DNA from: Bacteroidota bacterium
GTDB taxonomy: Bacteria > Bacteroidota > Bacteroidia > NS11-12g > UBA9320
Assembly: GCA_016124755.1 (NCBI GenBank)
Contig: WGNA01000004.1
Coordinates: 1 to 36,825, forward strand
DNA: 36,825 nt
Direction: 5' to 3'
Within the stretch, counting starts at the first letter, position 1, and each line of letters begins with the position of its first letter. The notes under the pieces were generated by a model that was given only the letters and a program-made list of their open reading frames with translations, made no database searches and had not been told where the DNA came from. A program made the translations under genes and the position numbers. Below, one piece after another: positions 33,813 through 36,825 of this stretch.

Positions 33813-35039
33813 TTATGGTTTTCCGGCAAGAAGAAAATCAATCTCCTTGGAAGCAATACCGAATCGGGAACCCAACTGAAAGTTTGTGAGATGGCCTTTA
33901 TATAGATAAACTCCGTGTCGCAAACCGTTTCGTTGCCATAGATAATTATGTAAACCGCCTTCCTCGGCAATCTCGAGCAGAAGTGGTGAAAAGATGTTGC
34001 TCAGGGCATAACTCGCAGTTCTCGAAACTCTTGAAGCGATGTTCGGGACACAATAATGTATCACATCGAATTTGGTGAAAACCGGGTTTTCGTGATTGGT
34101 AACTTCACTCGTTTCGAAGCAGCCACCCTGATCAATACTCACATCTATTATGAGAGACTTAGGTTTCATTCCTGAGACCATCGCTTCTGTAACCACGCAT
34201 GGACTCCGGCCTTCCTGACTTCTCAGTGCGCCGATTGCAACATCACATCGTTTCAGTGATTCTGCAAGCACGTGCGGTAAAACAGTAGATGAATAAATTC
34301 GTCTGCCCACATTGGTTTCGAGACGTCGTAACTTGTGAATGGAATTGTCGAACACCGTAACATTAGCACCCAAACCCAAAGCTGCACGAACGGCGTATTC
34401 CCCCACCGCACCGGCACCAATTATTACAATGTCTGTCGGTTGAACGCCCGGAATTCCGCCCATTAATTCGCCCTTTCCCTTTTGTGCATTATTGAGTAAT
34501 TCGGCAGCGATAAGAACCGAAGCTCTTCCGGCAATTTCGCTCATGGCACGAATAATCGGGAGTGTTCCTTCTTCATCGCGAAGAAATTCGTAGGCAATCG
34601 CGGTAATTTTTTTTCTGATCAGCAATTGCAGATAATCCTTTTTCATATCGGCTAATTGCAACGCAGAAATAAGAACCTGCCCCGGTTGAAGCCATTCGAT
34701 TTCTTCCCGGGTTGGCGGATCAACTTTTAGAATAATGTCGGATTCAAATGCGGTTTTATGATCGTAAATAATCTGAGCTCCTGCATTGCTGTATTCGATA
34801 TCACTGAAGTTGGCCAGTTTGCCTGCTCCGGTTTCAATTCGAATCGTATGTCCGTTGTTTACCAGCAAACCAACCGAGAGAGGAGACAGCGGCACACGCT
34901 TTTCCTGATAGGTTATTTCCGCCGGGATAGAAATAGTGAGAGAGTGCGGATGCTGCTTTTTCATTTGCAGCATTTCCTGCGTTTGCAGAGTTGCCTGTCT
35001 GGCTAAATCGGATAGGGTTTTCTTTGAAATTTCTGCCAT
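33813..35039 (-). CDS. ald: Alanine dehydrogenase
   Basis: NAD-dependent reversible conversion of L-alanine to pyruvate and ammonia. 408 residues. N-terminal PAEITYQEKRVPLSP, ILKVDPPTREE, then the Rossmann dinucleotide site VIIGAGAVGEYAVRAALGLGA and DVSIDQGGCFETS. An N-terminal stretch of about 30 residues before the family core is longer than in Bacillus Ald but usual in Bacteroidota as I recall. The saccharopine dehydrogenase family is the alternative. Confidence 0.93.
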   Translation of the reverse strand: MAEISKKTLSDLARQATLQTQEMLQMKKQHPHSLTISIPAEITYQEKRVPLSPLSVGLLVNNGHTIRIETGAGKLANFSDIEYSNAGAQIIYDHKTAFESDIILKVDPPTREEIEWLQPGQVLISALQLADMKKDYLQLLIRKKITAIAYEFLRDEEGTLPIIRAMSEIAGRASVLIAAELLNNAQKGKGELMGGIPGVQPTDIVIIGAGAVGEYAVRAALGLGANVTVFDNSIHKLRRLETNVGRRIYSSTVLPHVLAESLKRCDVAIGALRSQEGRSPCVVTEAMVSGMKPKSLIIDVSIDQGGCFETSEVTNHENPVFTKFDVIHYCVPNIASRVSRTASYALSNIFSPLLLEIAEEGGLHNYLWQRNGLRHGVYLYKGHLTNFQLGSRFGIASKEIDFLLAGKP

Positions 35040-35204
35040 TGACTTTGTGCGACAGTGAGGCTGTTTCGAAAATCAAAGATAAGTTTTTGATGTTTGCGCT
35101 CGGAAACAGTGTTGCGGATTTGTACAAAATTGTAATCCCGGTTGCATAAAAAGATTTTGCTGCCGTTTAGCTTTCAGTTCATTTATAGTTTAATTTGGAA
35201 AATC
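35040..35204. other. Divergent region between ald and the transglycosylase gene
   Basis: 165 bases; holds the ald promoter candidate. An in-frame TTG at 35142 could extend the transglycosylase gene, but the signal peptide favours ATG 35205. Confidence 0.45.
35074..35081 (-). promoter_or_regulatory. Putative -7 element (TATCTTTG) of ald
   Basis: CAAAGATA on the plus strand, exact TAnnTTTG on minus, 34 bases before ATG 35039. Confidence 0.45.
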
Positions 35205-36392
35205 ATGAACATGGCAAAGTTGTATTGGTTGGGAGCTTTCCTGCTGTTTTCTCAGTGGGCAGTTGCTGAAGGTGATGAGTCGGTTGCAGAAATGAAAACC
35301 GATTCGGTTCTGATCGTATCGGAAGAAACAGATAAAGATCGTTGCTGGGGTTTGATGTTTTGTCCGGATATCACCGAATTTGAAAACGATGAAATACCGG
35401 TCGACAGCGCCTTATTTTTCTCGCATGTTCAATCTTTGGAATTTCAGATTCCCCTCGATTTTAATTCGGAAGTAAAGCGTTTTATCGACTATTTCGGAAC
35501 CAGTTGGCAACCGAAGTTGAAGGAGATGATTACTCTTTCACAATACTATTTCCCGATTTACGAATCCATTTTAGATAAAAATAATCTTCCCCTCGAACTC
35601 AAATATGTTTCTGTAATTGAAAGTGCTTTAAACCCGTATGCGGTTTCAAGATCAGGTGCTGTCGGGCTTTGGCAGTTTATGCCGTATACCGGAAAATTAT
35701 ACCATTTGCAAATCGACCGATATCAGGATGAGCGACGCGACGTATATAAAAGTACGGAAGCTGCCTGCGGATATTTTTCGGATATGTCGAAGATTTTCGA
35801 TGACTGGCTCGTGGTGATTGCAAGCTACAACTGTGGTCCCGGAAATATCCGGAAAGCCATTAACCGCGCGGGAGGCAAAACCGGCTTTTGGGATATTTAT
35901 CCGTACTTGCCCAGTCAGACCCAACATTACATTCCATCTTTTATCGCGGTTGCCTATTTGATGAACTTCTATGAACACTACGGTATTTTTCCAACCGAAG
36001 TGAGCGTTCCCCGAACCGATATTCTGGAGGTGAATTGTTCAAAAGATTTTAGTCTGAAAGCCATCGCACAGGTTCTTGAAATTTCGGAGGCAGATATCAA
36101 AAAATTAAATCCTTCCCTTAAAGGTGATGTGATTCCCCAGAATGTTGAAGATCTTAAACTAAAACTTCCCGAAGACCTCGCTTATAAATTTATTGAGAAT
36201 CAGGAAGAAATTCTGCGACTCAGCAACGAGTATAAAGCGGAAGTGAAAGAGGTTATCTATGTTGTGAAAAGAGGGGATTCTCTTCCAGCGATAGCCAATC
36301 ATCACGGTTGTTCGGTTACCGAAATTAAAGACTGGAATAACCTTTCGTCAAATCTCATTCACCCCGGCAAACGACTGAAATTATATTTGTGA
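35205..36392 (+). CDS. MltD-like lytic transglycosylase with LysM
   Basis: Cleaves peptidoglycan glycan strands, forming 1,6-anhydro ends, in the periplasm. 395 residues. Signal peptide at about 1-21. The SLT domain (about 105-255) has the catalytic Glu139 in VIESALNPYAVSRSGAVGLWQFM and a later ASYNCGPGNIRKA. A degenerate LysM-like region is at about 275-330, and a clear C-terminal LysM (about 350-394, VVKRGDSLPAIANHHGCSV) binds the cell wall. Followed after 13 bases by the DUF4837 gene. Confidence 0.9.
   Translation: MNMAKLYWLGAFLLFSQWAVAEGDESVAEMKTDSVLIVSEETDKDRCWGLMFCPDITEFENDEIPVDSALFFSHVQSLEFQIPLDFNSEVKRFIDYFGTSWQPKLKEMITLSQYYFPIYESILDKNNLPLELKYVSVIESALNPYAVSRSGAVGLWQFMPYTGKLYHLQIDRYQDERRDVYKSTEAACGYFSDMSKIFDDWLVVIASYNCGPGNIRKAINRAGGKTGFWDIYPYLPSQTQHYIPSFIAVAYLMNFYEHYGIFPTEVSVPRTDILEVNCSKDFSLKAIAQVLEISEADIKKLNPSLKGDVIPQNVEDLKLKLPEDLAYKFIENQEEILRLSNEYKAEVKEVIYVVKRGDSLPAIANHHGCSVTEIKDWNNLSSNLIHPGKRLKLYL
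36382..36389 (+). promoter_or_regulatory. Putative -7 element (TATATTTG) of the DUF4837 gene
   Basis: Exact TAnnTTTG match that lies in the last codons of the transglycosylase gene, 16 bases before ATG 36406. It could also be chance coding sequence. Confidence 0.35.
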
Positions 36393-36405
36393 TCAAAACA
36401 GAAAG

Positions 36406-36825
36406 ATGATCACAAAGCGAGTTACCCTGCTGATTTCCGGTTTTATTTTTATGATTTCCGCCTGCAACTTGGAAAAAGAACAGGAGGTGAAAGACGATGC
36501 AATGGGAGAGGCCGGAGATATCGTAATTTTAACCGATCAGATTAGTTGGAATCAACACGGAAAATTATTCGATTCAATCTTTAGTGCACCTGTTCCCGGA
36601 CTTGCCGACTACGAACCCCGAATGGTAATTCGCCATGCAGACGAAGATAAGTTCGATGGTTATTTTAAAAAGAATTATTCGGTTTTTGTTTTTCTGCAAC
36701 GCGATCGCTGGAACATGATCCGCAAACTTTTTTCACAAGATCTTCAGGACAAAATTGAACAAAAATTCACCCCGCACGGAGTTGTTGTTTTTACGGCTAA
36801 AGATCTCTGGGCAACACCGCAGAAT
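36406..36825 (+). CDS. DUF4837-like lipoprotein (partial, cut by window end)
   Basis: The first 140 codons of a gene with no stop before the window end. The start MITKRVTLLISGFIFMISACN is a lipoprotein signal with Cys20 in a lipobox (ISAC). The mature part (GDIVILTDQISW, FDSIFSAPVPGLADYEP, FDGYFKKNYSVFVFLQ) matches the Bacteroidota DUF4837 pattern as I remember it. Function unknown. It follows the transglycosylase by 13 bases, so an envelope role is plausible. Confidence 0.75.
   Translation, partial: MITKRVTLLISGFIFMISACNLEKEQEVKDDAMGEAGDIVILTDQISWNQHGKLFDSIFSAPVPGLADYEPRMVIRHADEDKFDGYFKKNYSVFVFLQRDRWNMIRKLFSQDLQDKIEQKFTPHGVVVFTAKDLWATPQN

Overview
The window is a stretch of chromosome from a member of the Bacteroidota, most likely a Flavobacteriales-like lineage. 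The evidence is the gene set itself: HU-CCDC81/SPOR protein, an exbB-exbD-tonB-folC order, the caa3-type oxidase cluster with two subunit III genes, DUF983, DUF420, DUF1573-yajC-coaE, an N-terminally extended NusB, MltD-like transglycosylase plus a DUF4837 lipoprotein. In addition, the Bacteroidota -7 promoter motif TAnnTTTG recurs 15-22 bases before start codons on both strands. Start codons include several TTG and GTG. No rRNA, tRNA, CRISPR array, phage or IS element was seen; the genus cannot be named from this sequence alone.

Layout. 1-556: a 211-bp tandem repeat carrying a GTTACC hexamer tract. 583-1758 (+): proline dehydrogenase, ending tail-to-tail on folC. 7850-1750 (-): a probable operon of outer-membrane barrel, HU-CCDC81/SPOR protein, ExbB, ExbD, TonB and FolC. 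8042-9079 (+): recA, divergent from the barrel gene. 9964-9095 (-): LigB/DODA-type dioxygenase. 10068-11878: two arrays of a composite hairpin-rich intergenic repeat flanking one small outer-membrane protein gene. 21976-12024 (-): a long cytochrome oxidase operon (subunit II, subunit I, heme A synthase, heme O synthase, two subunit III-type proteins, subunit IV, SCO, DUF420), with an FkbM methyltransferase, a small CPMC membrane protein and DUF983 at its end. 28955-22322 (-): transketolase N half, a VWA protein, transketolase C half, dapD, glycosyltransferase, CvfB-like S1 protein and a barrel protein, closed by a UUCG-loop terminator. 29200-30762 (+): FAD oxidoreductase. 32729-30750 (-): DUF1573 lipoprotein, yajC, coaE, phosphoribosyltransferase. 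33774-32833 (-): nusB. 35039-33813 (-): alanine dehydrogenase. 35205-36825 (+): lytic transglycosylase and a DUF4837 lipoprotein cut by the window end.

Most genes are housekeeping or respiratory. The oxidase genes form a complete assembly unit: catalytic subunits, heme A synthesis and copper delivery are together. The exbB-exbD-tonB set travels with an outer-membrane barrel and a cell-wall-binding protein. The less ordinary material is (i) the dispersed GTTACC hexamers, found between genes and in frame inside a gene, (ii) the composite repeats whose inner hairpin appears in both orientations, (iii) a subunit II with an N-terminal cytochrome c and a long charged insertion, (iv) split transketolase halves separated by a VWA gene, and (v) an FkbM methyltransferase inside the oxidase operon. 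I see no convincing new defence or mobile system.
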